64,000 nucleotides of DNA from Papaver somniferum (taxonomy: Eukaryota; Streptophyta; Magnoliopsida; Ranunculales; Papaveraceae): the NCBI RefSeq assembly GCF_003573695.1, contig NC_039364.1, forward strand, positions 71,320,256 to 71,384,255, written 5' to 3'. Position numbers and translations under genes: made by a program. Positions 45,447 through 57,667 of the stretch are shown one piece after another. Every line of letters begins with the position of its first letter. The first letter of the stretch is position 1. Below the pieces are notes generated by a model. The model was not told where the DNA came from. It made no database searches and was given only the letters and a program-made list of their open reading frames with translations.

Positions 45447-46732
45447 ATTGTTGGAAATTAAAAGCATATAAAACTAAAAACCTTAATTAAAAGATTCTCA
45501 ATTTATTTCGATCCGGGATTCTCCCTTAGTTATTAAGGAATATCTTTGAACAATAATATATAAGAATTACTTCACATGTTCAAAGTATGTCGACATCTTT
45601 ACTTTGTAAATCCTTTTTCATATTTACAATCTTGGAACCGATTTGCCACACTTCCAGACGAGTTTAGAGTTGGTTCATCTGATTTCCAAGAACTATGTGA
45701 TTGATCAAAAACATTCAATCACCATTCATGGGTTTAACGGTTCTACCAAACACACATTCGGTTCTACCTCCAAGTGGCTACTAGGATCGGTCACAATAGT
45801 TTCCAAAACTTTGTTAACTAAGTACCAGGATCAGTTACCACTTATTTATGGTACTTACTTGTGATCAGTTGCACAAGTTATAGGATCGGTTGCACCAATT
45901 ACTAAAACTTGTTAACCTACTACAAGGATCGATTACACATCTTGTGATTAGTTCCACCAAGTTCTAGGATCGGTTACCCAATGACTAGGAATGGTCACAC
46001 CAATTACAAATATCGATCATACCATCTCAGGTGATTACTTAAGATTGGTTTCACTAATAAAAGTCATACCGATGCATAAGTCAGGCATTGTGAATAGTTT
46101 TACCAAGACATATAAACAAGTTATGAGCGTTTATACTAAACACATATATTGGTAATCCAAAGATTTGCAATGAATAAAAATACCAATAAGCCTAGCGATT
46201 TCCCTTTCGGTTCACAAAACAAGTTTATGAATGTACTTTCTTTAAACGAATGTAAAACATTGTTTCCTAGGACGAAATCTTCACCTATACCCATACACAT
46301 AATCGCAATAGCATTCATACGATTATGTCGATGTCTTATATACGAAGTTCAAAAGATAGGCGTTATACTCCGTATTATAATTCCTTAATACTACGTCTCA
46401 CTAGAGTATAATCATTCACAGCTTCAAAGTTATGTTTTCAATATAACACGACTTGAAAGGTACGTTAGGAATGAAACGGTTCAAGTCAAAATATTACTAA
46501 CCTCAAGAGGAAGGATGATGTCGTCGTTGTAGCTCTTTACTTCTTCACATTCTTCAAGTCTTCGAGTAATACTTGTATGTCTCATATCCTAATAACTTTC
46601 TAGCTAACCTATACGAAGTTGACTCTAGTAAATAATCAAGCGCCTCTTTAAATGAATTTTGGTTCATTAAAATATGACAACCAAACTTGACATACCAATG
46701 CTTGGTGGGTTCAACTGAGCTATGCTCTAACA
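45447..46732 (-). repeat. Family B 5' LTR, main piece
   Basis: It ends in CTCTAACA (sense TGTTAGAG) at 46732. It contains a diverged GGATCGGTT-type repeat tract at 45785-46020 and matches 1-140 and 8476-8762 on the right half. The left edge is the G1 LTR end. Confidence 0.78.
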
Positions 46733-47957
46733 GTATGCATACTTGCATATATGTAATCCATGTCCGGGAATTATAGTATGCATACCCGTATGCGTACTGG
46801 TTGGTTTGAGAAAGTCTGGGAACCTTGTACACATACCGGTACAAGTACTGGCGTAAGGTTCAGGTCCGAAAATTTCTCCTGAGTTTGGAGGTATTCGTAC
46901 TCGTTTGCATATTGGCGAACCCAGACTTAGTCCGGCCGCTAAGGTATGCGTACCTGTTTTCATACCTGAGTGGATAATGTTCTAAAATCGGGTTGTTCAT
47001 GAACTAGTACATTTATATAATAAGGAATGCAATATTTCGCAAACCGTGGCTATAATGTTCATGACTTGATTCGAGTAAATCAAAATCGATTCTGCTTCAA
47101 TTGTGTCTTGTATACTTATATAAACAATTGAACAACTCTAGAACTAGTTTCATTTGAGTCCTTTGAACTAGTTATGGTTAAGATGAATATGGTTGATATG
47201 AAAGTGTTCATATGGCTAACTTCGGTTAACTATTGTTGAGCCAACAAGGTGTACACATTTAGGTACGGTTACTCATATCTAAATGAAGTACATTTCATTT
47301 GTGTATAACAAGCTAAGTTCGATCTAATGTTGAAAGATATTAGCTTGAGTCTAATCAGGTTTTCATCAGACGGTGAATATCGAATGCTTTGTTACCAAGG
47401 TAACATTGATTGCAAACCCTGATTTGAAGACTATATAAAAGAGAACTCTTGCAACTAGGAAACCTAATCCCCATACCTCTTGTGTGATACTAGTTGCGAC
47501 TAGAGTCGATTCTCATTTAACCTAATGTTTTTTACGAAACCCTGTAGGTTAACAACTTGAATACTTCATTGGGATTTTGAAGCCAGACCCAACTATTTTC
47601 TCTGTAGTTGTGTGTTCAGATCTTGATGTTTTCTATCGTGATTGAGTACTATCTTCTCTAAGATTGTCTCGAGATTTAATCTCCGATAGGAAAGATAAAA
47701 AGTAGTCAAAAACATCTTCGTCTCATCATTTGTGATTCCACAATATCTTGTTTCTCTACCATACGATTAAGATTATTTTGAGGTGATTGATATTTCTAGG
47801 CTATTCTTCGGGAATATAAGTATGGTATATCAATTGGTTCTTGTTCACCTTGATTTATCAAATATGGTAGTTGATTCTCTTGAAAGTATATTGGAGTTAG
47901 TCCATACAGATTGCTAAGCGAAATATTGGGTGTGGTTGTTAGACCCCCGCTTTTTCA
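46733..47957 (+). repeat. C1, family C LTR, right part
   Basis: Related to the A LTRs but with GTATGCGTACC-type short repeats (46733-46960). It has a TATA box at 47432-47440 and ends CTTTTTCA at 47957. Its left part should lie beyond B, outside the window. A segment between about 47870 and 47880 is shortened compared with C2 (the transcribed LTR region of roughly 500 bp is missing). Confidence 0.75.
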
Positions 47958-50051
47958 GGTAACATCTTACATGATTTGTGTAAGTCAGTCATTTGATGTA
48001 GACTCGAAATGTTTCGTATCATTCGATCACTTGAAAATTGCTTCGAAGCTAATAGTTTGTGTGAGACGGCTATTGTCGTCTTCTAAGAAAGTTTCAATGA
48101 TTGAAATGGGATTTTAGAACACTTAACCATAATTGGATTATGTGCACAGTATGTGTACTTGCATATATGTTAATCCAAGACCGGAATGCAGTATGCATAT
48201 CCGTATGCGTACTGCCGAGGTCAGGAGAAGTTCGGGAGCTAGAGTATGCGTACCAGTACGCGTACTGGCGAAGTCAATTGAAGTCCGGGTACTATAGTAT
48301 GCGTACCAGTACGCATACTGTGTTCAACTGAAACTTGGAAGTGTACGACAGTATGCGTACTCGTTTGCATACTGGCGAACGCCGTCCAAGTCCGGCTACT
48401 TAAGTATGCGTACCCGTTTGCATACTTGAGTGGGTTATGTTCTAAAATCGGTTTGTTCATGAACTAATACATTTATATATTAAGGAATTCAATATTTTGC
48501 AAACCATGGTTATAATGTTCATGAATTGATTCGAGTCAATCGAAATCGATTTTGCTTCAATTGTGTCTTGTATACTTCTATGAGAATATAAACAATTGAA
48601 CAACTCTATAACTAGTTTCATTTGAGTCATTTGAACTAGTTATGGTTAAGATGAATAAAGGTTGATATGAAAGTGTTCATATGGCTAACTTCGGTTAACT
48701 ATTGTTGAGCCAACAAAGGTGTACACATTTAGGTACGGTTACTCATATCTAAATGAAGTCACTTTTCATTTGTGTATAACAAGCTAAGTTCGATCAAACG
48801 GTTGAAAGATGTTAGCTTGAGTCTAGTCAGGTTTTCATCTAACGGTGAATATTGAATGCTTTGTTACCAAGGTAACATTGGTTTCACAATGCACACCATG
48901 ATTTGAAGATTATATAAAGGAGAACTCTAGCAACTGGGAAACCTAATCCCCACACCTCTTGTGTGATACTAGTTGCGACTAGAGTCGATTATCCTTTAAC
49001 CTTAGGTTTTTCTAAAACTATATAGGTTAACGACTTGAAGACTTCATTGGGATTGTGAAGCCATACCCAACTATTTTCTCTGTAGTTGCGTGTTCTGATC
49101 TTGCTGTTTTCTATCGTGATTGAGTATTATATTCTCTAAGATTTGCTCGAGATTTAATCTCCGATAGGAAAGATAAAAAGTAGTCACAAACATCTTCGTC
49201 TCATCGTTTGTGATTCCACAATATCTTGTTTCGCTACCATACAATTAATATTATTGTGAAGTGATTGATATTTCTAGGTTGTTCTTCGGGAATATAAGTC
49301 TGGTATATCAATTAGTTCTTGTTAACCTTGATTTATCAAAATAAGGAACAAAACTCATAGGTTTATCTGTGGGAGACAGATTAATCTATTCAATAGACTT
49401 TTATATGTGAGACAGATTGGTTTATCAAGTTTTCGACTTTGGTTCATAGCAACTCTTAGATGTGGGTGAGATCAGCTAAGGGAATCAAGTGCGTAGAATC
49501 CTGCTGGGATTCAGAGATGTAAGGAGCGAAACTATACCTTGATCAGTGTGAGATTGGTTAGGGCTCAGATACATTCCAGTCCGAAGTTAACTTGGAGTAG
49601 GCTAGTGTATGTAGCGGCTTAATACAGTATGGTGTTCAAATCCGGACTAGGTCCCGGGGTTTATCTTCATTTGCGGTTTCCTCGTTAACAAAACTTCTGG
49701 TGTCTGTGTTATTTCTTTTCCGCATTATTTGTTTATATAATTGAAATATCACAAGTTGTTCGTAAGTTCAATCAATTGTGAATCCAACCTTTGGTTGTTG
49801 ATTAAATTGATTGACACTTGGATATTGGTTTTTGATATCGTCCAAGTTGTTTCTTATATTAATCAGGCTCACAGATTTTTATCTGTTTGATTTGATGATT
49901 ACATTAAGAAACAGAGATATAACTCTTTGATATACTTTTCTTAAGAATTAGTCTGACTGTCTAGTTGATTCTCTTGAAAGTATATTGGAGTTAGTCCATA
50001 CAGACTGCTAAGCGAAATATTGGGTGTGGTTGTTAGACCCCCGCCTTTTCA
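47958..50051 (+). repeat. C2, family C LTR, right part
   Basis: A second family C LTR missing its first several hundred bases. The GTATGCGTACC tract (48143-48430) includes a perfect inverted repeat at 48297-48318. TATA box TATATAAAGG at 48911. It ends CCTTTTCA at 50051. The junction with C1 suggests that C1 belonged to an element inserted in C2. Confidence 0.78.
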
Positions 50052-50370
50052 AATGTGTATAATGTAAAGTCTATATAGTTATACGACTTTTGTCTCAATA
50101 GGATATAAAATAGAATAGACTCTTGAGTGATAGATGAGTTCAAGTCTCCAAATACCTTTTGTTGATGAAGTTCCACAAGCTCCCCTTAGTAGTTCCTCGT
50201 CTTCAATCGATGAACGCCGTGAAGTCTAAAGCTCAATTACACATTCTATCCTAATCCGAGACATAGCTATAAGTAGATTAGAAATCAAAACTTATAGTTT
50301 TGACAACTAAACTTGAAAAACAAGCTTGAGATAGCAACGCTTGCGAGTTCGACCGAGCAGTGCTCTAACA
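50052..50370 (-). repeat. D, minus-strand A/C-type LTR, sense 5' part
   Basis: It starts mid-LTR at AATGTGTATAATG and runs to GCTCTAACA at 50370, the reverse complement of TGTTAGAGC. It appears to be the right remnant of an LTR into which the C2 element inserted. Confidence 0.7.
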
Positions 50371-50952
50371 CAAACTGTCATATTCGAATACTGATGAATA
50401 CCACCAAATGATAGTCTGAAGATCTATACAAGTAATATTATTAGTCAACTACTCCAGTGACTACAAAATGAAGTGCATGCCTTAGGATGAGTTTGTAAGA
50501 AGAACAAACTTCACTATTTATAGACAAAGTAATTTGGAAACCAAGGATTTCCATAACCAAAAATATTCTCAAGAAATGCAATATATTCTCATTTTCGGTT
50601 TTGTATAATTCCAACCAATATGCAACTGTAATACCGAAATCCTTCTTGGAATACAACTCAATATTAGCTATCATTCAAGTACACTTTACTAATATAGCTT
50701 CCAAAGATATGTTTTACTTGCTGGAAATATAAAACATACACATTCTAAAATCTTAAAAAGATTCTCAAACATTTCGGTTTGGGATCTCACCTTGAGTATC
50801 AAGGAATATCTTTGAACAATAAAACATAATATTTGTACACATGTTCAGATTAATCACAATGCATGTCGACATCTTGAACTTTCCTATTTTGCAAACCCAA
50901 CTTCCAAAATCACACAAACCCTAAAGTATACGTGATAACGAAAATTGGTTTT

Positions 50953-51085
50953 GCCATGGGGATCGGTCCTATTATAGATCTCCAATAGGTAGGGATCGGT
51001 TCTGCTAGAGATCCCCAATAGGGGTCGGTCCTGCGAGAGATCCCCAAGTAGGGATTGGTCCTGTTGTGGATCCCCAATAGGAACC
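50953..51085 (-). repeat. GGGATCGGTCCT tandem repeat in LTR F
   Basis: Four units of about 33-35 bp, each with GGGATCGGTCCTG- and AGATCCCCAATAG-like parts. The small ORF 50910-51113 is simply this repeat translated. It lies about 440-570 bp upstream of the minus-strand TATA. Confidence 0.75.
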
Positions 51086-51281
51086 GAATGACCAATCCAT
51101 TGATTTCTTTCAATTACGAAACAAGTTTGGTATATCTACTTTCTTAAACTCATATAATCAAAGATAGTTTTCTAAGCATGAACCAATCCTAAGTTCATTA
51201 TACAATCTAGTAACAAATTACAAAGATGATGTCTATGTTGCAATTACGAAGTTCAAAAGATATGTGTTATACTTCGTAATT

Positions 51282-51286
51282 CAATA
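51282..51286 (+). repeat. Target-site duplication of solo LTR E, left copy
   Basis: CAATA, repeated exactly at 62316-62320 after the LTR end. Confidence 0.85.
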
Positions 51287-51787
51287 TGAAAATGCGGGGT
51301 ACTAAAATACACCACCAACTTTTCTTAGGCAACCTGTATGGACTAAACTCAAATAAAACTCTGAGAGTTACAACTTAATGAATCTCAATCAGGAATTATA
51401 TGAAGTGTTTATATCTTTTTCTCTCACAATCAATATGTAAACGAAGACAAGTCTGTGAACCTGATTATACCGTGAGAGTACTTGGGCGATTACAAAGATC
51501 AATATCCAAGATCGATCAAGTCGTATCCAACAATTTCGATGGACGTATCTACTTTGATTGATTTGTGTACAACCTGTGATTTTTCAATTATAAAGATAAA
51601 TAATATAATGCAGAAATAAAAATAACACAAACACTGAAATTTTGTTAACTAGGAAACCGCAATTACAGAAAAATCCCGTGACCTTGTCCATATTTGAACA
51701 CCAAACTGTATTAATCCGTTACAGACTCTAGCCTGCTATCAATACTTCGGACTGGAATGTAGTTGAGATCGTATCCACCGTCATAGT

Positions 51788-54205
51788 TGTTAGAGCATAG
51801 CTCGGTCGACCTCTCATGCGTTGCTATCTCAAGCATGTTTGTCAATGTTAGTGATCAAAACTATGAGTCTTGATTTCTAGTCTACATAGCTAAGTCTCGG
51901 ACTAGGATAGAAAAGTGTAGTTGAGCTCAAGGACTTCATGGCGATACATCATACAACGACGAAGATCTATACAAGAAACCGTGGAACTTCATCAACAAAA
52001 AGGTATGTGGAGACTTGAACTTATCTATCACTCAAAAGTCTATCTATTCTATCTCCTATTTCTTATGAGACAAAAGTCGTATGCTATATAAACTAGATCA
52101 TACACATTTGACATTTCGAGCTGAGCATTCATTGCTTATCTTTTATCTCGAAATCGTGTGTTGGTAAAGCGTTTCGCTTTGATCAAGTTTATCTTCACCT
52201 AGTGACGAAAGTCATGAAAAGTTTAAATCACTTTGAGAATTGCTCTGACGTGAATCGGTCTGTGAATAACGGATACATAACGTCCTCTGAGAATGTCTCA
52301 ATGATTGAAATGAGAGTTTAGATTACATAACCATGTATTCCTTGAACCGAAGTTTTCGAACTTTGTTGATCAAGAGAAATCGGGAGGATTGTGGAATTGG
52401 CTTGCCAAGTCCGCGAACCCAGTCCGCAGACTCAGTCCGCGAACTGTCGGAAGTTCTCGACCGAGAATTTCTGCTGGATTTTCCAAAACTCGTTTGTGTG
52501 CTAAGTCCGCGAACCCAGTCCACGAACTGGCGGAAGTTCTCTTTCTGAGAATTTCTGCTGAGTTTGGGAAACTCAACCGATTAGCTTAAGTCCGCGAACT
52601 TGTTTATGAAATGATTGATTTATGCAAACCGTGGCTATAATGATCATGAAACATTAAATTACTAAGGATTGATTTATGCAAACCGTGGCTATAATGATCA
52701 TGAGCGGATTCAATCGAATCGAATCATCTTTGTTTCAATTGTGTCTTGTGTAGTTACATAAGATCTCATAGCAATTGAAAAACTCTTTAACTAGTTCATT
52801 TGAGTCAATTGAATTAGTTATGGTGAAGAAGAACAAGGTTGATATGAAATGCTCATATGGTTAACCTTTCGGGTTACTATGTTGAACCAACATGCACGTA
52901 CACGTTTGGGCATGTTTTTCACAAACCCAGTAAACGTCTACCCAAGTGTGTGTGACAAGCTAAGTTTTCGATCTAACGGTTGAGAAATATTAGCTTGAAT
53001 CTAAATCAGGTTTTCATCTAAATATGAATATGGATTGCTTTGTACCTAAGGCAAAACTCTGATTTGAAGGCTATATAAAGGAGACATCTAGCATTGTGCA
53101 AAACTAATCCCCACACGTCTGTGTGCTACTAGTGAGCCCTCTAGAGTCGATCTCCATTAACCTTTGATTTTCTTCTTTAAAATCAGGTTAACGACTTAAA
53201 GACTTCAGTGGGATTGTGAAGCCATACCGATACTACTTTATCGTAGTTGTGTGATCTGATCTTGCATCTTCTATCGTACGAGTATAATCGATTGATTGGC
53301 TTGAGATCGTGAGAGCTCTACGATAGGCAAGATAAAGAAGTCACAAACATCTTCGTCTCACTATTTGTGATTTCTCGACAAACTTCCTGTGTAGTCAGGA
53401 AGGATTATAGAGAGGTGATTGATTAATCTAGGTTGTTCTTCGGGATATAATACCGGATTATCAATTGGTTCCTGTTCACCTTGATTTTATATCAAAAGAC
53501 GGAACAAAACCTAGGGTTTATCTGTGGGAGACAGATTTATCCTTTGATAGACTTTTCTGTGTGAGACAGATCTGTTTATTATCAAGTCTGTGATTTTTGG
53601 TTGCAGCAACTCTTGGTTGTGGGTGAGATAAGCTAAGGGAATCATGTGCGTAGTATCCTGTTGGGATCAAAGGCGTAGGAGTACAACTGTACCTTGGATC
53701 GGTGGGAGACTGATTGGGGTTCAACTATAGTCCAGTCCGAAGTTAGCTTGGAGTAGGTTAGTGTCTGTAGTGGCTTAATACAGTGTGTATTCAATCTGGA
53801 CTAGGTCCCGGGGTTTTTCTTCATTTGCGGTTTCCTCGTTAACAAAATTTCTGGTGTCTTTGTTATTTGTTTTCCGCATTATATTTTATATAATTTAAAT
53901 AATACAGGTTGTGCGTTCGTAATCATCAATTGGAAATCCAACCTTTGGTTGTTGATTGATATTGATTGATCCTTGGACATTGGTCTTTGGTACCGTCCAA
54001 GTATTCCTTGTATTTGATAAAGACTCGCTATTGTTTTTAGCTTGAGTAAAAATCAAATCAAGAGAGAGATATTAACTCCTTGAGATACTTTTATCTAGAT
54101 CGAGTCTGACTGTCTAGTTGATTCTTTAGCAAAGTATTTCGGAGTTAGTCCATACAGATTTCTAAGCGAAATATTGGGTGGTGTTATTAGACCCCCGCTT
54201 TTTCA
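51788..54205 (+). repeat. A3 5' LTR
   Basis: 2,418 bp, TGTTAGAGC to CTTTTTCA. TATA box at 53072-53080. The GTCCGCGAAC tract is at 52405-52600. It has a local duplication (about 52610-52700) of the segment carrying TTTATGCAAACCGTGGCTAT that the 3' LTR lacks. Confidence 0.9.
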
Positions 54206-54207
54206 AT

Positions 54208-54219
54208 TGGTATCAGAGC
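54208..54219 (+). other. A3 primer binding site, tRNA-Met type
   Basis: TGGTATCAGAGC, two bases after the LTR. Confidence 0.93.
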
Positions 54220-54299
54220 AGACAAACACGTTTAAGACCTAACAAGTTTGTGTTTGTGGCAATCTGAGTCTGTGGACAGAATCTCATACGCATACCAAA

Positions 54300-55471
54300 A
54301 TGCCTCCTAAAGTTGTCAACCTTGTCAAGCGTCTCGGAAATACCTCAAAGGGTCACTCCTTAGATGATTCGTCCGAATCCCGAGATAGGAAGACTGTTCC
54401 ATCCTGTGTTGGTCATTCTTCCTCCAATGAGACTTTGGACATAATGGAAAAAGCTGAAATGAAGCTCACCAGAATTTCAAAAAAAAATCTACAGAGTTTG
54501 TTGATCTCAAGGATCATGTACATCTCATGGATGAATTCGAAAAGTCTATTGATCGTGAACAAGTACTCTACAACATTATAAGCTCATTCTCTAAGGAAAT
54601 TGAGAAACTTCTTCAAGAAAACAATATAGAACGTGAAAAGATTTGTGATCTTGAAAAGCTGGTCAAAGAGGGCTCAACCAAAGAAAATTATTTGATCAAG
54701 ACACACTCATCCGATCTAGACAGACATCGCGTTGAGAAGGAGGAACTTGAAGCATCGCTTGTCTTAGCCCATGGACAGTACAAATCCTTTGAAAAGGAAA
54801 ACTATGTTTTAAAGAAAAATTATTCTGCACAAATTAATTCTCATGAGTTACTTTACATAATGAAATTTTCTCCATAAGAAGATTGTGTCAAGAAAAGTTC
54901 ACATAACTTACAATCTTCTCCGGTGGCTATGAAGTTTAAACAAGTACCAGTTGTTGCTTCTCCTCCACGAATATGTACCTTATGTGGAAAAGGAAATCAC
55001 TATGCTATCCATTGTTTTTCTAGAAAGAAACGTGTTTCTGAACTTCACAAGTTCCTTCTTTCTACTTTCAATGGAGTAAATAGTCGGACGACTACTACAG
55101 TGAAGGTCCCTTTCACAGGAATCCAGGCATCTTATAAAAATGATCTCTCTCCTATAAATCATTACAAGACATTTTTAAATCGTGCTACCAATGAAAGTAT
55201 GTCCTGTGCTTATAAGAAAAAATCTGATAAATCTAAGTCTAGTGTGTGGAGACGAGTTTAGGAAAATTCCCTAGAAGCTATTTCTAGAGGTCCTAGACTT
55301 TGTCATCATAAAGGTTTCTCTCCTATGATTCCCAGAAAGACTGCGAGACACACCGTTTTTCCTGGAAGCTACGATAAAAGGACAAGAATTGCTGAGATAA
55401 GACATCCTAAAGAAAATTACAGCTATTCTCTCAGAACCTATGGTGAGACTATGTCTCCCTCTGTTATCTAG
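54300..55471 (+). pseudogene. A3 gag-like protein, broken
   Basis: Homologue of the A1 gag. It starts at the ATG at 54300 (MPPKVVNLVK), loses frame at an A run near 54480-54490, resumes with MDEFEKSIDREQVLYN (54527) through coiled coil to a stop at 54875-54877, continues in the same region to a zinc knuckle CTLCGKGNHYAIHC (54974-55015), meets a TAG at 55259-55261, and has readable similarity in phase to about 55471. A1 has sense codons at the last two stops, so these are A3-specific lesions. It retains the segment that A1 lost near 2960. Role as in A1: an RNA-binding Gag lacking the N-terminal Copia domain. Confidence 0.75.
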
Positions 55472-55710
55472 CAGCAGAATGTTCTATCCTTGTGTCTAAC
55501 TTGAGAGATACAAGGATGAGGATTTGGGAGATGCTCAAGTATTGTGCTATATTTTCTCTAGGTTGTATATTCCCTGTTGTAATGATCTTCTCTAGTATCT
55601 TTTTCCTTCTGTCACTTTTGATCTTTTGGGATGGTGTGGAAGCTGTACAGTATCTCTCATTAGAGCCATTTCGGTTGGCCCGCGAACGAACATATATCCT
55701 CAAGGAAATC

Positions 55711-55747
55711 TAGGGTTTCTATCCAGGGCATTCACGAACATATATAA
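55711..55747 (+). promoter_or_regulatory. Telo-box and TATA box upstream of A3 ORF2
   Basis: TAGGGTTT (55711-55718) is followed by ATATATAAATC near 55738-55749. A TTTTTCTTCAG tract just downstream (55767-55777) could be a 3' splice site. Either an internal promoter or a spliced message could express ORF2; both are inference. Confidence 0.4.
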
Positions 55748-55756
55748 ATCTTATAT

Positions 55757-56221
55757 GTGTTTCATTTTTCTTCAGATTGGAGCTCTGTGAAAACTGTTCC
55801 CAAAGAAGAAGTTAACCCTATGGTTGAGGATGATCTCAAAGGATGTGATTCTGGTCAAGAATTTATACGGAAGAAGATACTTGAAAGAAAAGAGTATAAC
55901 ACTTGGATTGGTGAATCTGTCAAGGATCTGATTAGTGTTCAGAATGAAGTTAAGAACGAACTGGCTAACCTTCAATTGCAGATAAACCAGATTATTGATG
56001 GACATGCGAAAATCCTTGGTACTCGGAATATCTTGATCAGAAATCAGAAGAAAGTTATCCTTGACTGTGCAAAGGCTCGTCATTATGCTCGCACTATTGA
56101 TCGAAAAGTCAATGTTCTAACTTTTGAACATGGTGTCTCTACGGTCAACAGGGTCAAGGATATCAGTGACTCCTACTTTGATGGACCAATTCTGAGGTAT
56201 GAAATCATCAAGGAAAACTAA
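55757..56221 (+). CDS. A3 ORF2, small charged protein of unknown function
   Basis: An intact frame of 154 codons. Because the TATA-like sequence is only 10-17 bp upstream of the first ATG, the ATG at 55820 (MVEDDLKGCD) may be the real start, giving 133-134 residues. The N-terminus is acidic; the centre (VQNEVKNELANLQLQINQII) is helix or coiled coil; then IRNQKK, HYARTIDRKVN, FEHG and VKDIS match element B ORF2 in order. I know no protein family with this pattern. It lies after gag, as in the other A-type elements, and outlasted gag in an intact state. Possible roles, all unproven, are a particle component, an RNA chaperone or a decoy of the partner Gag. Confidence 0.5.
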   Translation: MFHFSSDWSSVKTVPKEEVNPMVEDDLKGCDSGQEFIRKKILERKEYNTWIGESVKDLISVQNEVKNELANLQLQINQIIDGHAKILGTRNILIRNQKKVILDCAKARHYARTIDRKVNVLTFEHGVSTVNRVKDISDSYFDGPILRYEIIKEN

Positions 56222-56732
56222 GTTTTGTTGCCTAGGATGTCTTCTTTTTGGATTAGTTGGAAGAATAACTAGTGCTTTGAATAACGATGATTGTGACTAC
56301 ACATAACTATTTTTGTTTTCATCTTCTTGTGTTATTTTTTAGGTTTATTAGTATAAAATTCTAAAAATGTTTGGAGGATGGTGTTATTGCAGTATTGATC
56401 TTTTTGATTTTGTGATATTGCAACTTTTTTATGGGATATGTATTCTTTACATCCGTGAACTTGAAGGTCCCATATTGCGGTCAAAAGTAAAGTCGTTCAT
56501 GAATTAGTATTCGTATTGATGAAAGGACGAATGGACTTTTGACAATTACAAAAGTTATGCCTATGTAGTCATGTATTTGATGGAAAATAGGATGATATCT
56601 TTTGTTTGACAAGGATAAAGTCTATTATATCGTTATGATGGAAAATAGAATAGATCCTTATATTTTATCCACGGTATTGATCTTCATTGATCCATTTTAT
56701 TATGTTTTACCGTGAAGGCTCCATTGGGTGTC

Positions 56733-57240
56733 TTATGTTGAGCACGATTCAACTAAGTCGATTATTCTTATTGGCTTGTTGGTTGTTCCATAAGATGCTA
56801 CATGTCGAGCATTAGGAACTAAATTAATCTACCAGTTTGGTTATTTAGTTTGTACTCCATAAGTTTTCTTTCTTATGTCGAGTACATGTACGGTTAAGGT
56901 TGTCATATTCTATGATGAACTTAGTCAGGGTTCCATAAGTTCTTTTATGTTGAGCCCAAAATAATTAAATTGATTACTTAGGTGATTAGTTTGGTTATTT
57001 GTATTCCAATTAGATTAATTATAGGTTCTCTTGTAATTAATATAGTTGAGTTTTCATATATTCCACAAATTCTTGTGTTGAGTATATGAACGGCTATACT
57101 AATCATATTCTATTGGTTAATGTAGTGGTATATTCCGTAAGGTTTTCCTTATGTTAAGTATGTGAAAGATTAAGTTAGTCATCTCCGTATGATTACCTTA
57201 GTCGTAGCTCCGTAAGTTTACTTATGTTGAGCACTTTCAA
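56733..57240 (+). repeat. Seven-unit tandem tract in A3
   Basis: TTATGTTGAGCA variants at about 56733, 56793, 56873, 56946, 57070, 57148 and 57224, mostly 60-80 bp apart (one gap of about 124 bp), with CCGTAAG- and AATTAAATTGATCA-like parts between. A1 has four such units. Confidence 0.7.
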
Positions 57241-57667
57241 TTAAATTGATCACTTTTGTGGTTTGATTTAGTTGCGTTTTCAATTGGATTAATCATGGGT
57301 TTACTTGTAATTAATTTGGTTGAGCTTTGGATATAGAAAATCATTCCTATGGTTTTTGTTGTCCAATTAAAAAATCCTTCTTTTCTTTCGAAATTAAGGT
57401 CGCTCTTGTTGTTCTTTCGGGAATGACATCAAATGGGGGAGAGTTTTTGGAACTTGTGCTTAATGGTAATATCTTGCGGGGTGTGCGGCTGTGGAATTTT
57501 ATAGGGGTTATCTTGTATCTTAAAACTCCTTGGTGAATGCATTTAGCTTCGGCTTTATGATTGCATCTAAATTAAGTTGGTATGTATTTTTATTTTAGTC
57601 TATGAAATGTCTCTTGTGGAAATTTCATTATGATCCCGTTCTTGTACCTTTGCCAATTTTATTGACA

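Larger units (their letters stand above)
1..46732 (-). mobile_element. Family B Copia-like non-autonomous LTR retrotransposon, split by nested insertions
   Basis: Read on the minus strand, the element runs from its 5' LTR (46732 down to 45447, then 12517 down to 12354) through a tRNA-Met-type PBS, a broken gag-like frame, a second small ORF, a repeat tract and polypurine tract to its 3' LTR (8762 down to 8476, then 140 down to 1 and beyond the window). It is interrupted by A1 in the 3' LTR and by G1 in the 5' LTR. The key evidence is that 1-140 plus 8476-8762 reads as one continuous sequence matching 46310-46732. No reverse transcriptase, integrase or protease is visible, so it would need proteins supplied in trans. 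Its left end lies outside the window, so its target-site duplication cannot be checked; GTATG (46733-46737) is the predicted right copy. Confidence 0.75.
50371..51286 (-). repeat. F, B-like LTR on the minus strand, left piece
   Basis: It shares segments with the B LTR, such as AAGGAATATCTTTGAACAAT and the GAAGTTCAAAAGATA stretch. A minus-strand TATA (CTATTTATAG near 50512-50521) and an upstream repeat tract (50953-51085) are present. It continues at 62316 after solo LTR E. Confidence 0.65.

Noticed and set aside
50953..51085. Possible CRISPR array (regular 33-35 bp repeats)
   Set aside because: Units are contiguous and diverged with no unique spacers, and the context is a plant LTR.
50910..51113. 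ORF with a repeated RTDPYWGS-like peptide
   Set aside because: It is the translation of the 33-35 bp GGATCGGT tandem repeat of LTR F.
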